A stretch of DNA of 64,000 bases from a virus. The first letter of the stretch is position 1. Each line of letters starts with the position of its first letter. The DNA lies in the IMG/VR virus record IMGVR_UViG_3300027730_000007, positions 1 to 64,000 of that record. One strand, given 5' to 3'. A program made the translations under genes and the position numbers. Positions 14,514-22,350 of this stretch are shown in pieces. The notes under the pieces were generated by a model. It was given only the letters and a program-made list of their open reading frames with translations, was not told the DNA's origin and did no database searches.

Positions 14514-16355
14514 TTGATTAATTTAAATGACTTAAAAGGCCGTTCAGCAATTGATTTGTTGGAAAAATACGAAGGTATTAATCCTTACATATTAAAACTT
14601 AAGAATGAATATATTAAAAATAAAAAAATATCTTTAACAGATAATCAGTCAGCCTATATAATAAAGAATAATAGTAGAGAACCAGAATATCTTAATCGAG
14701 TTATTGGCATAACCAAATACCTAGGTGAGGAACTTCAACGCCAACATGGTATATCATTTATACCAGAAAAGATTTTAATAGAATTTATTCTAGGTGAAAA
14801 TGACAAATCTTTTCACATATATGGTAAATTAAGTAAAAATCAAAAAGAATCTAAGATGTATTGGATTCCAAAGACACAATTGGTTGATGACCCATACTTT
14901 GAGGATATAAAGGTAGATGTAGATTTTACCAAATATAATGAGATTCTAGGCAAGTATGGTAAAAAGCTATATCAACACCAAGAAGATGGTGTTAAATTTT
15001 TATTATCAAGAAAAAACTGTATATTAGCTGACGATATGGGTTTGGGAAAAACAAACCAAGCAATAATCGGGGCCTTAGAAAGTGGGGCTAAAAAAATATT
15101 AATAGTCTCACCATCTTCAGCCAAGATTAATTGGGAACGAGAAATAAATGTTTTTTGTGATGATACAACTATAATAGAAGGTAAAAAATGGTCTAAAGCT
15201 AAATTTACGATAATAAATTATGATATCCTTAAGAATTTTCATACACTAGATGATGGTAAGAAACCAAAGGATGGTGAAGAACCAAAGAAATTAAATAGAG
15301 AATTAGCAAATGCTGGATTTGATTTGATAATAGTTGACGAAGCACATTATCTAAAAAATAATGATAGTATTAGAGGTAAGATAATGGTTGAATTAGTTGA
15401 AAAACATGGTATTCCAAATGTTTGGCTATTAACTGGTACACCAGTAGCTAATAGACCTATGGATTTCTTTAACCTACTTAAGCTTATCAAGTCTAAGTTG
15501 GCAGAAAATTGGAAACATTATGCCGTTAGGTATTGTGATGCTAAAAAGATGTATAGAACACTTAAGAATGGTCAGAAAAAACAAATTTGGATAACAGATG
15601 GTGCTTCTAACTTGGATGAGCTATCTACCAAGACCAAAAACATAATTCTTAGGCGATATAAAACCGAAGTATTAGATATGCCAGATAAGGTAGTGACACC
15701 ATCATATTATCGTCTAGACTCTAAGGCTAGAAAAGAATATGATGCCTTATGGGAAGAATATTTAGAAAAACGTATTCTTGACGGTAAAAAGAATGGTAAC
15801 ATACAAAAAGACCTAGTTGAATTAATACTATTGCGACAATTTATTGCGGCTGCTGCAATACCCTATACTATTGAAATGGTTGAAAATGCAATAGAAATGG
15901 GTCGTAAGGTAATTATATTTACAAGCTTTACTGAAGAATTAGAAATACTATCACAGCACTTTGGTAAACTATCGGTAAAGCACAACGGCCCAATGTCCAC
16001 CACTCAGAAACAAAAATCAGTAGATGAGTTTCAAAATAATCCAAAGGTCAAGGTATTTATTGGTAACATAGATTCAGCTGGTGTGGCTATAACTCTAACT
16101 GAAGCAACTGTTGTGATATTTAATTCATTTTCTTGGGTGACTGGAAATAATGAACAAGCTGAAGACCGTGCATTCCGTATTGGACAAAAGAATAATGTTA
16201 ACGTTTATTATCAATTATTTGAAGGAACGATTTCAACTAGAATGTGGGAGACACTTAAGAATAAACAATTAGTTATTAGTACAATCTTAGGTGAAAGGAA
16301 GGATAAAAATGAAACTGAACTAATAATGGATAACATACTTAATACAGAAGAATAA
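14514..16355 (+). CDS. SNF2-family DNA helicase/translocase
   Basis: 613 residues starting at a TTG (no ATG is in frame nearby). The helicase core is clear: YQHQEDGVKFLL (Q-like motif), ADDMGLGKT Walker A near residue 172, VSPSSAKINWERE (motif Ia), VDEAH near residue 274, LLTGTPVANRP (motif III), then in lobe two VIIFTSF, GNIDSAGVAITLT (motif V) and QAEDRAFRIGQ near residue 548 (motif VI). These are SNF2 rather than UvsW hallmarks, closest in style to the SMARCAL1/annealing-helicase branch. Residues 1-140 form an unrecognised N-terminal domain. It probably remodels DNA-protein complexes or anneals strands during replication or recombination. It leads a plus-strand operon with glutaredoxin and gp13-like genes. 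Confidence 0.9.
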   Translation: MINLNDLKGRSAIDLLEKYEGINPYILKLKNEYIKNKKISLTDNQSAYIIKNNSREPEYLNRVIGITKYLGEELQRQHGISFIPEKILIEFILGENDKSFHIYGKLSKNQKESKMYWIPKTQLVDDPYFEDIKVDVDFTKYNEILGKYGKKLYQHQEDGVKFLLSRKNCILADDMGLGKTNQAIIGALESGAKKILIVSPSSAKINWEREINVFCDDTTIIEGKKWSKAKFTIINYDILKNFHTLDDGKKPKDGEEPKKLNRELANAGFDLIIVDEAHYLKNNDSIRGKIMVELVEKHGIPNVWLLTGTPVANRPMDFFNLLKLIKSKLAENWKHYAVRYCDAKKMYRTLKNGQKKQIWITDGASNLDELSTKTKNIILRRYKTEVLDMPDKVVTPSYYRLDSKARKEYDALWEEYLEKRILDGKKNGNIQKDLVELILLRQFIAAAAIPYTIEMVENAIEMGRKVIIFTSFTEELEILSQHFGKLSVKHNGPMSTTQKQKSVDEFQNNPKVKVFIGNIDSAGVAITLTEATVVIFNSFSWVTGNNEQAEDRAFRIGQKNNVNVYYQLFEGTISTRMWETLKNKQLVISTILGERKDKNETELIMDNILNTEE

Positions 16356-16366
16356 AATTAATTAAA

Positions 16367-16621
16367 ATGGTTACAATATACACGATATCTGAATGCCCGT
16401 ACTGTACAGAATTAAAAGATATTTTAACGTCTAATGGTATTGAATACATTGATGTTAATGTTGAATTGCCAGAGAATGAGGCTACGTATAATAAGATTCA
16501 TGACTTAACTAAGTCAGACCAAGTTCCGATTATAAGGGTTGGTAATCAATTATTGGTACCAAATGTATCCTTCAATACAATTAAAGATGCTGGCAATATA
16601 ATTAAAAAATTATTAGGTTAA
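16367..16621 (+). CDS. glutaredoxin
   Basis: 84 residues with the active-site CPYC at residues 10-13 in an ISECPYCTELKDIL context, then a VPIIRVG cis-proline loop and a helix at the C-terminus, all at the expected spacing. T4 encodes a similar redox protein (NrdC) that reduces ribonucleotide reductase; no reductase is in this window, so the partner is unknown. It begins 11 bases after the SNF2 stop and is probably co-transcribed with it. Length is normal for a phage glutaredoxin. Confidence 0.88.
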   Translation: MVTIYTISECPYCTELKDILTSNGIEYIDVNVELPENEATYNKIHDLTKSDQVPIIRVGNQLLVPNVSFNTIKDAGNIIKKLLG

Positions 16622-16633
16622 TACTATTTTATT

Positions 16634-16650
16634 GATATTTATAAATAAAT
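16634..16650 (+). promoter_or_regulatory. candidate phage late promoter
   Basis: GATATTTATAAATAAAT, seven bases before ATG 16658. The TATTTAT core ends 15 bases from the ATG. It also contains TATAAATA, the T4 late -10 sequence. Confidence 0.6.
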
Positions 16651-16657
16651 AGAAATT

Positions 16658-17797
16658 ATGCCAGTAAGTACAGATGAAAGAGAAAAACTATTTACGCAAT
16701 TTAGGCACTCACTTGGTGCACCAACACGTGCCGTTGAATTAACTGATGAACAACTTTGTACACTACTTGAGATATCAATAGAAGATTACGCTCAATATGT
16801 ACAAGAATGGTTGATTGAACACCAATGGCAATCATTGTTAGGACAAAGTATTTCAACAACAGATATGTCTTTTGCTCTTAGTGTTCGAACACTTGATTAT
16901 GTACAACAATCAACATATGCTTATTCTAAGCAAGTTGGATTACAAACAAATGGTCCATGGGAGTTAAAAAAAGACTATGTTGAATTAGAAGCTGGTAGAC
17001 AAGTTTATCAAATACCAGCTGGTCGTGAGGTTAATGAGGTATTATGGATAACTCCACCACCAACTAGTCAAGCCTTATTAGCAAATTTTGGTGGTATTGA
17101 CTATGGGTTCGGTGGTGGCTTTGCACAAACAGGTGCTGGCGTAAATGGTGGTTCTGGTCTTGGTGCTAGGGGTTATTATATAGCTCCAGCATTTGATATA
17201 TTATTAACCGCTTCTGATATGAACTTAAAAAATAGGATTGTTAGAAGTGAATTGGTGTATAAGATAACTGCTGGACCAAATGGTACAAAATTGTTACATT
17301 TGTTATCCGTTCCAGGTTCTAAGTTTTCTTTTGGACAAGGTATTGGTGGTCTAGGTAATAACGTAAACATGACAGGTTCTCATGTTTGGTATTTTTATTA
17401 TGATACGGTACCTGAAAATATTGACGATTGTTTGAGAGACAATCCAGATATCATCAAGATGCCAAACCAAGTTCCATTATCAAAGTTAGATTATTCAGAT
17501 TTTAATGAACCAACAAAAACACTAATAAGACAATTATTCATTGCTGAAGGTAAAAGAACCCTAGGTAGAGTACGTGGTAAATTTGGTGGGATTGTAGGGC
17601 CACCAGAGGCCGAAAGGACTATGGACTATGATACACTACTAAGTGAGGGTAATGAAGAGCGTAGAGCCGTCTTAGAACGCTTAGACACTAGGTTATTAAG
17701 ATTATCTACAACCAGTCAATTAGAACGAGCAGCTAACGAAGCTGAATATCTAAATAGAGCTTTAAAATTCCAACCAATGGGATTCTGGGTATTCTAA
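16658..17797 (+). CDS. gp13-like neck protein
   Basis: 379 residues. The start has an ELTDEQLCTLLEISIEDYAQ helix, matching the remembered gp13 pattern (v.isDEQl...i..aie.y..yh), and there is a WELKKDYVELEAGRQVYQIP strand followed by NEVLWI. The central segment (about residues 150-190) is Gly-rich and probably a flexible insertion. The C-terminal half contains KTLIRQLFIAEGKRTLGRVR, an arginine-rich helix with GKFGG, like the gp13 region that contacts the portal ring. The neck complex of gp13 and gp14 seals the filled head. Its own late-type promoter lies at 16634-16650. It is longer than T4 gp13 (309). Confidence 0.55.
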   Translation: MPVSTDEREKLFTQFRHSLGAPTRAVELTDEQLCTLLEISIEDYAQYVQEWLIEHQWQSLLGQSISTTDMSFALSVRTLDYVQQSTYAYSKQVGLQTNGPWELKKDYVELEAGRQVYQIPAGREVNEVLWITPPPTSQALLANFGGIDYGFGGGFAQTGAGVNGGSGLGARGYYIAPAFDILLTASDMNLKNRIVRSELVYKITAGPNGTKLLHLLSVPGSKFSFGQGIGGLGNNVNMTGSHVWYFYYDTVPENIDDCLRDNPDIIKMPNQVPLSKLDYSDFNEPTKTLIRQLFIAEGKRTLGRVRGKFGGIVGPPEAERTMDYDTLLSEGNEERRAVLERLDTRLLRLSTTSQLERAANEAEYLNRALKFQPMGFWVF

Positions 17798-17800
17798 AAA

Positions 17801-17830
17801 TTAAAAGAGGGGAAATTTCCCCTCTTTTAA
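17801..17830. terminator. bidirectional terminator between convergent genes
   Basis: A perfect 30-base palindrome with arms of TTAAAAGAGGGGAAA and its complement. T-runs follow on both strands, so it can stop both the gp13-like gene (plus) and the DNA polymerase gene (minus). Confidence 0.9.
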
Positions 17831-17831
17831 T

Positions 17832-20800
17832 TTAAAATGGCCAACCATCGTCAATAACTTCTATTGTTGGTATTACAATAGGTTCGTAGTCATCAGGTCT
17901 TTCAGCATATGTATCATCAAACTCATCTTCTAAGATAATTGATTCATCATTTTCAGCATCATTTTCAGCATCATCTTCAACATCATTTTCAGCATCATCC
18001 TCAGCATCATTTTCAGCATCATCCTCAGCAACCTTTTTTATTTTATTTGTGTTGATACCTTGATTAGCTTTTTCACTTAGCAATTTAGCAACAACAGTTG
18101 CATCTACCAATGTTATCTCATCGGTATCTATGTTTATGGTTTCGCCAGACATAACCAATTGCTGATTAGTGTAATCAAGCCAAGCATCATACCTATCAAC
18201 GCTTTCATTATTGGTTAGATTATAATAATGATTACGTCTTATAGCATCTTCTTCATATTTAAAGATATCATTTACATGTGCTAAAACTTCACCCCATTTT
18301 CTAGAAACTAAATTACCTAAGCCATCGGTAGATATATCGGCAATGATAAAGATATCGATAGTTAATAAACCCTTATTTGTAACATCGCTAAGTTCTTTAA
18401 CTTCCAATCTTTTAAATAAATAATCTAATTTATTTTTTTCTTCTTCGATACTTTCAGCTCTAAACTTAGCCATTCTATTATGATAATCGGACCTTATAGT
18501 GTCCCATTCATCTTGTGTCATATAGTTAGGCAACTTATCAACCTTATCCCAGAACTTAATCTCTTTATCTTCCATACGCATAAGGTCAGCGTATGAATCT
18601 TGGTCACCAACATTAAACGGCATACCTGAAACCAATTCACATTCTTGCTTTGTGTAAACAGTACGCTCTTTTAATTTTTCAGTAACAATCTTTGTTTGTT
18701 TGTCTTTAGTTTTTATTATAGATAGAAGTATATTTTTTCTTACTTCTGGGTTAAAGCACACCAATAACGGCTTAACCTTATTATTAAAGGTCTCTAGGTA
18801 TTTAGGAACGTTATACTCATCAGTATGCAATTCGGTTTCAATTTCTGCAATCCTATTTTCGATAGCTACCTTATCATCATCAGAATCCCCATCAATAGCA
18901 AGCAAGGCTTTTTTAAGAAGTTCAAGTTCTTTAATTATTTCGAAGTCATGTTCAACAACAGCTGGGTCAATTAATTTACAATTTAATTCAGTAACCTTAT
19001 CCACTGGTGGATAAAAACCATTAGCTGCAAAAAATGCATCCCTTGCTTTCTTGGTCATTTTATTTTTATCAATTGTTTTCAAATCACCTTGACCTTTTGA
19101 ATTACCAGTATTAATATAATATAAGGTATCACCTAGTGTTATATTAAGACCACCTAGGATTGCTAATTCCATATGTGCTTGTTTAGGCATAGGGTTACCA
19201 GCCTTATTCTTCATTGAAGCTTTCTTACGATAATCAGATAATGTAGTCTTAACCCTAGATTTATTGGCCATCTTAACCAATGGTATTTGATAATTATATA
19301 TCTTATCAACATATCCATAATAATAGTTAATAAATGACTGTCCATCACCATCTAATAACATACGTATAGCCTTAGCTAGAAAATCTTCGATAAACACAGG
19401 CATCTTCTTAGACTTAATGGAGTTACCGACTAGCTTAATTTTACCATTTATGTCATTTGCATAGTTCTTACGAGCAAAATTAATGGTTGAACGACAAATG
19501 TCGTCAATATCTAATCCCATACGACCTTCCATATAGTTTTCATTAAACTCAGCTAATACAGCATCCAATCCAATTAATTCTTTGCCAGCATCCTTGGTTG
19601 TTTTCCAATGACTACCTCTAGCGACATATTTAATATCATCGATATTTGATGGGAAAGCAAAGTTAAAGCCATCAGTATCACCAACCAAAGGTTTAAAGCC
19701 ATGCTTTTCAGTAAAATGTCTAACCATAAGTCTTAAGGCTTGTCTACCACGACAAGTTGTTTCTTCAGCTGAATCAGTATCACCCCAATTAAAGATATAT
19801 GGTGCACCATATGAACCAAACCATGAGTTGGCTAGGATTTTAAGTGGTAATTGCTTTTTATCGTATAGATTCGATAGACTTTTATACTCAGCAATCTTAG
19901 CTTCCACCTCAGAAATTTCTGAAGGGGTCATATTACTTCTATTTTTCTTTAATTCATCCGATAATTTATTGGCTTTTTTCTTTTCGCTACCAGTTAAATT
20001 TTTAAAGTGGTCCCTAGTATCAACAACATAAGTTAATATACCACGCATTACACCAGATATATCTAAGTCAGGGAATATTCCCCACGTTAATTGAATCTTA
20101 GGGTACAATGCAGCATAATCTAACTTAGCTACATCCTTAGCATAACCAATCTCTAATAGCCTTGATAAACCACCAGTAAATTCACGTTTTTGTTGTGTTT
20201 CTGGTATAGCTAACCCATTTTGGTACGACCAAGCAGACATTATTAATTTCCATTGACCAGCAGTACCCATTGTTGATGAACGCATGAATGTTGTTGGTAA
20301 TATCTTAGATATTAAGAATGAAGCTTGGTTAAATAGGTTATCAATTTGCTCTGTTTCCCATAAGTCATCGCATAGATAACGTTGGACAATATAAGCACCA
20401 GTAGTTATAACATAGTTTGGCTTCAGATTAGCTTTTTCAGTTATCTTATACCAATCACCGTTGGTATTATTAAAGGCATACTGGTTAACCTTATCGGCCC
20501 AAATCAGACTAATCTTATCACCAGCAACATAAACACGGTTTGGCTTTGCTATTTCGGAATACTGAGTGATATATTTCAATCCCCAACTCTTAATCTCAGA
20601 GTTAATAGCCATGGCTCTTCTTACAGCGTGGGATATATCCAAGATATTATAACCATACATATGTGTTTGGTTATAATGCTCTATTTCAGAACCCAACTTA
20701 AGCGTTGCTGATTTACGTTTAATCTTAGATATTCGATTAAGTGTAATTGCTAGCTCTGTTATATCCATACCAAGCCTTTCAGCACGGTCAAATAGATAAG

Positions 20801-21539
20801 GCCAGTCAAAGTTTTCTGAATTATAACCAGCTATTATATCTGGCTTTATCATATCGATAATTCTAAAGAATTTTGCGATATTTTCACGCTCACTATCTCG
20901 CTTATCCGATAATGTATTACCAATGCTCTCCAAGATATGTTCAATACCTCTATTATCCCTAACACCAATTTGTGTGATAGCGTGTTTAGAAGCAAATAAT
21001 CCTTCAGTTTCTAAGTCAAATTGAAAACGATGTAAGTCAGAGTAATCATCAATACCCTTAAATAATCTCTTACCAGATTGTATTAAAAATTGCTCAGTTG
21101 GGCTAAACAATATAAACATCTTGTAGTTCTCTTTATCGAAGACATCAATACCGCCATCCTTAAAAAAGCTAATTAGTCTGTTATATGATTGGCTACACTT
21201 AGCAATGAATTTGTAACCATTTTCCATACGTGGCGGTACATACCCCTCATCATTATGGGTTCTTAATTTTTTAATTGTAACACCGTACTTATCACGAGCT
21301 TCAATTATTTTCATTCGATTCCCACCATACATAATCTTAGTTACATCTTCTTTAAACCAAATAAATGGTTCGTAATGAGCAACTCGTTGGTATTTAGGTC
21401 TTGCTGGGTCATTGATGACCAAGGTAACATTATTCGTATGGTATTCGGATTCAACAGCTACGATATATTTTTCTGGGTCTGAACCCTGTAAAAATTGTTC
21501 AATTTGCTCGTTGGATAGGGTAGTTTTAGTTTGCGCCAT
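17832..21539 (-). CDS. gp43: family B DNA polymerase
   Basis: 1235 residues. The exonuclease has Exo I FDLETEG (D175/E177), Exo II in GYNSENFDWPYL and Exo III in YNILDISHA. The polymerase has motif A DYAALYP (near residue 471), motif B KILANSWFGSYG (near 565) and motif C GDTDGF (near 619). It should replicate the phage genome with proofreading, as T4 gp43 does. It is about 340 residues longer than T4 gp43 (898). Part of the excess is a C-terminal acidic tract near residues 1170-1200 made of repeated D/E-A-E-N-D units, followed by a tail ending DDGWPF where a sliding-clamp peptide would sit. Two tandem host-type promoters upstream suggest early or middle expression. Confidence 0.97.
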   Translation of the reverse strand: MAQTKTTLSNEQIEQFLQGSDPEKYIVAVESEYHTNNVTLVINDPARPKYQRVAHYEPFIWFKEDVTKIMYGGNRMKIIEARDKYGVTIKKLRTHNDEGYVPPRMENGYKFIAKCSQSYNRLISFFKDGGIDVFDKENYKMFILFSPTEQFLIQSGKRLFKGIDDYSDLHRFQFDLETEGLFASKHAITQIGVRDNRGIEHILESIGNTLSDKRDSERENIAKFFRIIDMIKPDIIAGYNSENFDWPYLFDRAERLGMDITELAITLNRISKIKRKSATLKLGSEIEHYNQTHMYGYNILDISHAVRRAMAINSEIKSWGLKYITQYSEIAKPNRVYVAGDKISLIWADKVNQYAFNNTNGDWYKITEKANLKPNYVITTGAYIVQRYLCDDLWETEQIDNLFNQASFLISKILPTTFMRSSTMGTAGQWKLIMSAWSYQNGLAIPETQQKREFTGGLSRLLEIGYAKDVAKLDYAALYPKIQLTWGIFPDLDISGVMRGILTYVVDTRDHFKNLTGSEKKKANKLSDELKKNRSNMTPSEISEVEAKIAEYKSLSNLYDKKQLPLKILANSWFGSYGAPYIFNWGDTDSAEETTCRGRQALRLMVRHFTEKHGFKPLVGDTDGFNFAFPSNIDDIKYVARGSHWKTTKDAGKELIGLDAVLAEFNENYMEGRMGLDIDDICRSTINFARKNYANDINGKIKLVGNSIKSKKMPVFIEDFLAKAIRMLLDGDGQSFINYYYGYVDKIYNYQIPLVKMANKSRVKTTLSDYRKKASMKNKAGNPMPKQAHMELAILGGLNITLGDTLYYINTGNSKGQGDLKTIDKNKMTKKARDAFFAANGFYPPVDKVTELNCKLIDPAVVEHDFEIIKELELLKKALLAIDGDSDDDKVAIENRIAEIETELHTDEYNVPKYLETFNNKVKPLLVCFNPEVRKNILLSIIKTKDKQTKIVTEKLKERTVYTKQECELVSGMPFNVGDQDSYADLMRMEDKEIKFWDKVDKLPNYMTQDEWDTIRSDYHNRMAKFRAESIEEEKNKLDYLFKRLEVKELSDVTNKGLLTIDIFIIADISTDGLGNLVSRKWGEVLAHVNDIFKYEEDAIRRNHYYNLTNNESVDRYDAWLDYTNQQLVMSGETINIDTDEITLVDATVVAKLLSEKANQGINTNKIKKVAEDDAENDAEDDAENDVEDDAENDAENDESIILEDEFDDTYAERPDDYEPIVIPTIEVIDDGWPF
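17938..18033. repeat. acidic coding repeat at the end of the polymerase gene
   Basis: Short near-identical units related to TCATTTTCAGCA and TCATCTTCAACA repeat across about 95 bases. In the protein they encode alternating DDAEN and DDVED blocks. Confidence 0.8.
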
Positions 21540-21552
21540 ATTATTTTTTTTA

Positions 21553-21583
21553 CAAAACTACGTATATTTTTACTATTAAACAA
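21553..21583 (-). promoter_or_regulatory. proximal host-type promoter of DNA polymerase
   Basis: On the minus strand TTG (21583-21581), 20 bases, then TAGTTTTG (21560-21553), an exact TTG-N20-TAnnTTTG match, about 14 bases before the polymerase ATG at 21539. Confidence 0.7.
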
Positions 21584-21619
21584 GTAGAATGGCTAAATAT
21601 TTTTTAACTTTGTACGTTA

Positions 21620-21650
21620 CAAAGTTACGAAAAGTTATTGAGATAAACAA
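21620..21650 (-). promoter_or_regulatory. distal host-type promoter of DNA polymerase
   Basis: TTG (21650-21648), 20 bases, then TAACTTTG (21627-21620). Both tandem promoters share the same CTACTTGTTTA context around the -33 element, spaced 67 bases apart. Confidence 0.7.
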
Positions 21651-21660
21651 GTAGGATTAA

Positions 21661-22032
21661 TTATTTTTTTATACCATGGTCAAGTACCGTAACGTACAAT
21701 GATTCACGTATAGGTACAATCAAGGTACCTGAACCGTCAAGAAACTCAATATCGAACTGTGCTACATATCTACCAGCCACAGATGTTTCTTTCTCAGTAA
21801 ACTTATAAATCAAGTAGTATTCCTCACCAACACAACTCGCTGGTGTTACCAGTTGAACACCAGTAGATTTCTTGGCAATTCTTTTAACACCAGTAACCAC
21901 ATCACTCATGGTAAAATATATATCGGCATTCTGAATCAGCTCAAAAAACTTTTGAAAGTCATTTCGGCCATCACGAATAAGTTCCAGTTTTAAAACTGGT
22001 AATGTTGAATTTTTGTTTATGAAGAATTCCAT
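21661..22032 (-). CDS. small tail-fibre-associated structural protein
   Basis: 123 residues. The sequence opens MEFFINKNSTLPVLKLELIR, then contains FFELIQNADIYFTMSDVVTG, and a C-terminal RESLYVTVLD strand. The beta-rich layout with a DIYFTM strand is like the small domain that often precedes baseplate or receptor-binding proteins (BppU N-terminal type). It stands in a row of adhesin/fibre genes on the same strand, which supports a virion role. It has its own late-type motif just upstream (22037-22048). Exact function not recognised. Confidence 0.5.
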   Translation of the reverse strand: MEFFINKNSTLPVLKLELIRDGRNDFQKFFELIQNADIYFTMSDVVTGVKRIAKKSTGVQLVTPASCVGEEYYLIYKFTEKETSVAGRYVAQFDIEFLDGSGTLIVPIRESLYVTVLDHGIKK

Positions 22033-22036
22033 ATTG

Positions 22037-22048
22037 TTTATAAATATC
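22037..22048 (-). promoter_or_regulatory. candidate phage late promoter
   Basis: Minus-strand GATATTTATAAA, four bases before ATG 22032. Confidence 0.45.
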
Positions 22049-22057
22049 TTTAAATAA

Positions 22058-22204
22058 TTATTTAGACAGATAAAGCTCTAAAAATCTTGCTTGTACATCA
22101 GAATCAGTCCATTAATTTATTGTTTCATTGCCATTGATTGTTAAATCATCTGTAAAGGTAGGGTTTGTGTTAACATTTAATTGTGAAATTTTTTTATTTG
22201 GCAT
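22058..22204 (-). pseudogene. small tail-type gene interrupted by an in-frame TAA
   Basis: From ATG 22204 the frame reads MPNKKISQLNVNTNPTFTDD and on to a TAA at 22112-22114 after 30 residues. Past it the same frame continues WTDSDVQARFLELYLSK to a second TAA (22058-22060). The N-terminus (PNKKISQL) is typical of small phage tail proteins that are normally longer. A late-type motif (22217-22230) precedes it. Either the gene is decaying, the first TAA is read through, or this is a sequencing error. It is next to a second in-frame TAA extension. Confidence 0.5.
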
Positions 22205-22216
22205 ACTTTAATTTAG

Positions 22217-22230
22217 TTTATAATAAATAT
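22217..22230 (-). promoter_or_regulatory. candidate phage late promoter
   Basis: Minus-strand ATATTTATTATAAA, about 12 bases before ATG 22204. Confidence 0.45.
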
Positions 22231-22275
22231 ATTAAACTAATATAAAACCTAAGAAATAAAAACGTTATTTAAAAT

Positions 22276-22350
22276 TTATACCCAAACCATTCCATAACCA
22301 CTTTGCTGCAACAATAAATAAGCGTCTTCTGTCAATATAAAATTGGTGTC
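22276..22350 (-). other. in-frame 24-codon extension after the LamG-like gene stop
   Basis: Directly after the TAA (22351-22353) that ends the 601-residue gene, the same frame continues for 24 codons, beginning DTNFILTEDAYLLLQQSGYG and then MVWV, before the next TAA. The extension looks like coding sequence: short alternating hydrophobic strands with ILTED, common at the end of phage adhesins. It has no start codon of its own at its beginning. Confidence 0.45.

Noticed and set aside
14514-16355. T4 UvsW identity for the helicase
   Set aside because: The motifs (DDMGLGKT, SNF2-style lobe two with QAEDRAFRIGQ) are SNF2-type rather than UvsW-type.
22058-22350. Genome-wide reassignment of TAA as a sense codon
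   Set aside because: Most genes in the window end at TAA with correctly placed neighbours, so TAA is normally a stop. Only these two sites suggest local readthrough or decay.
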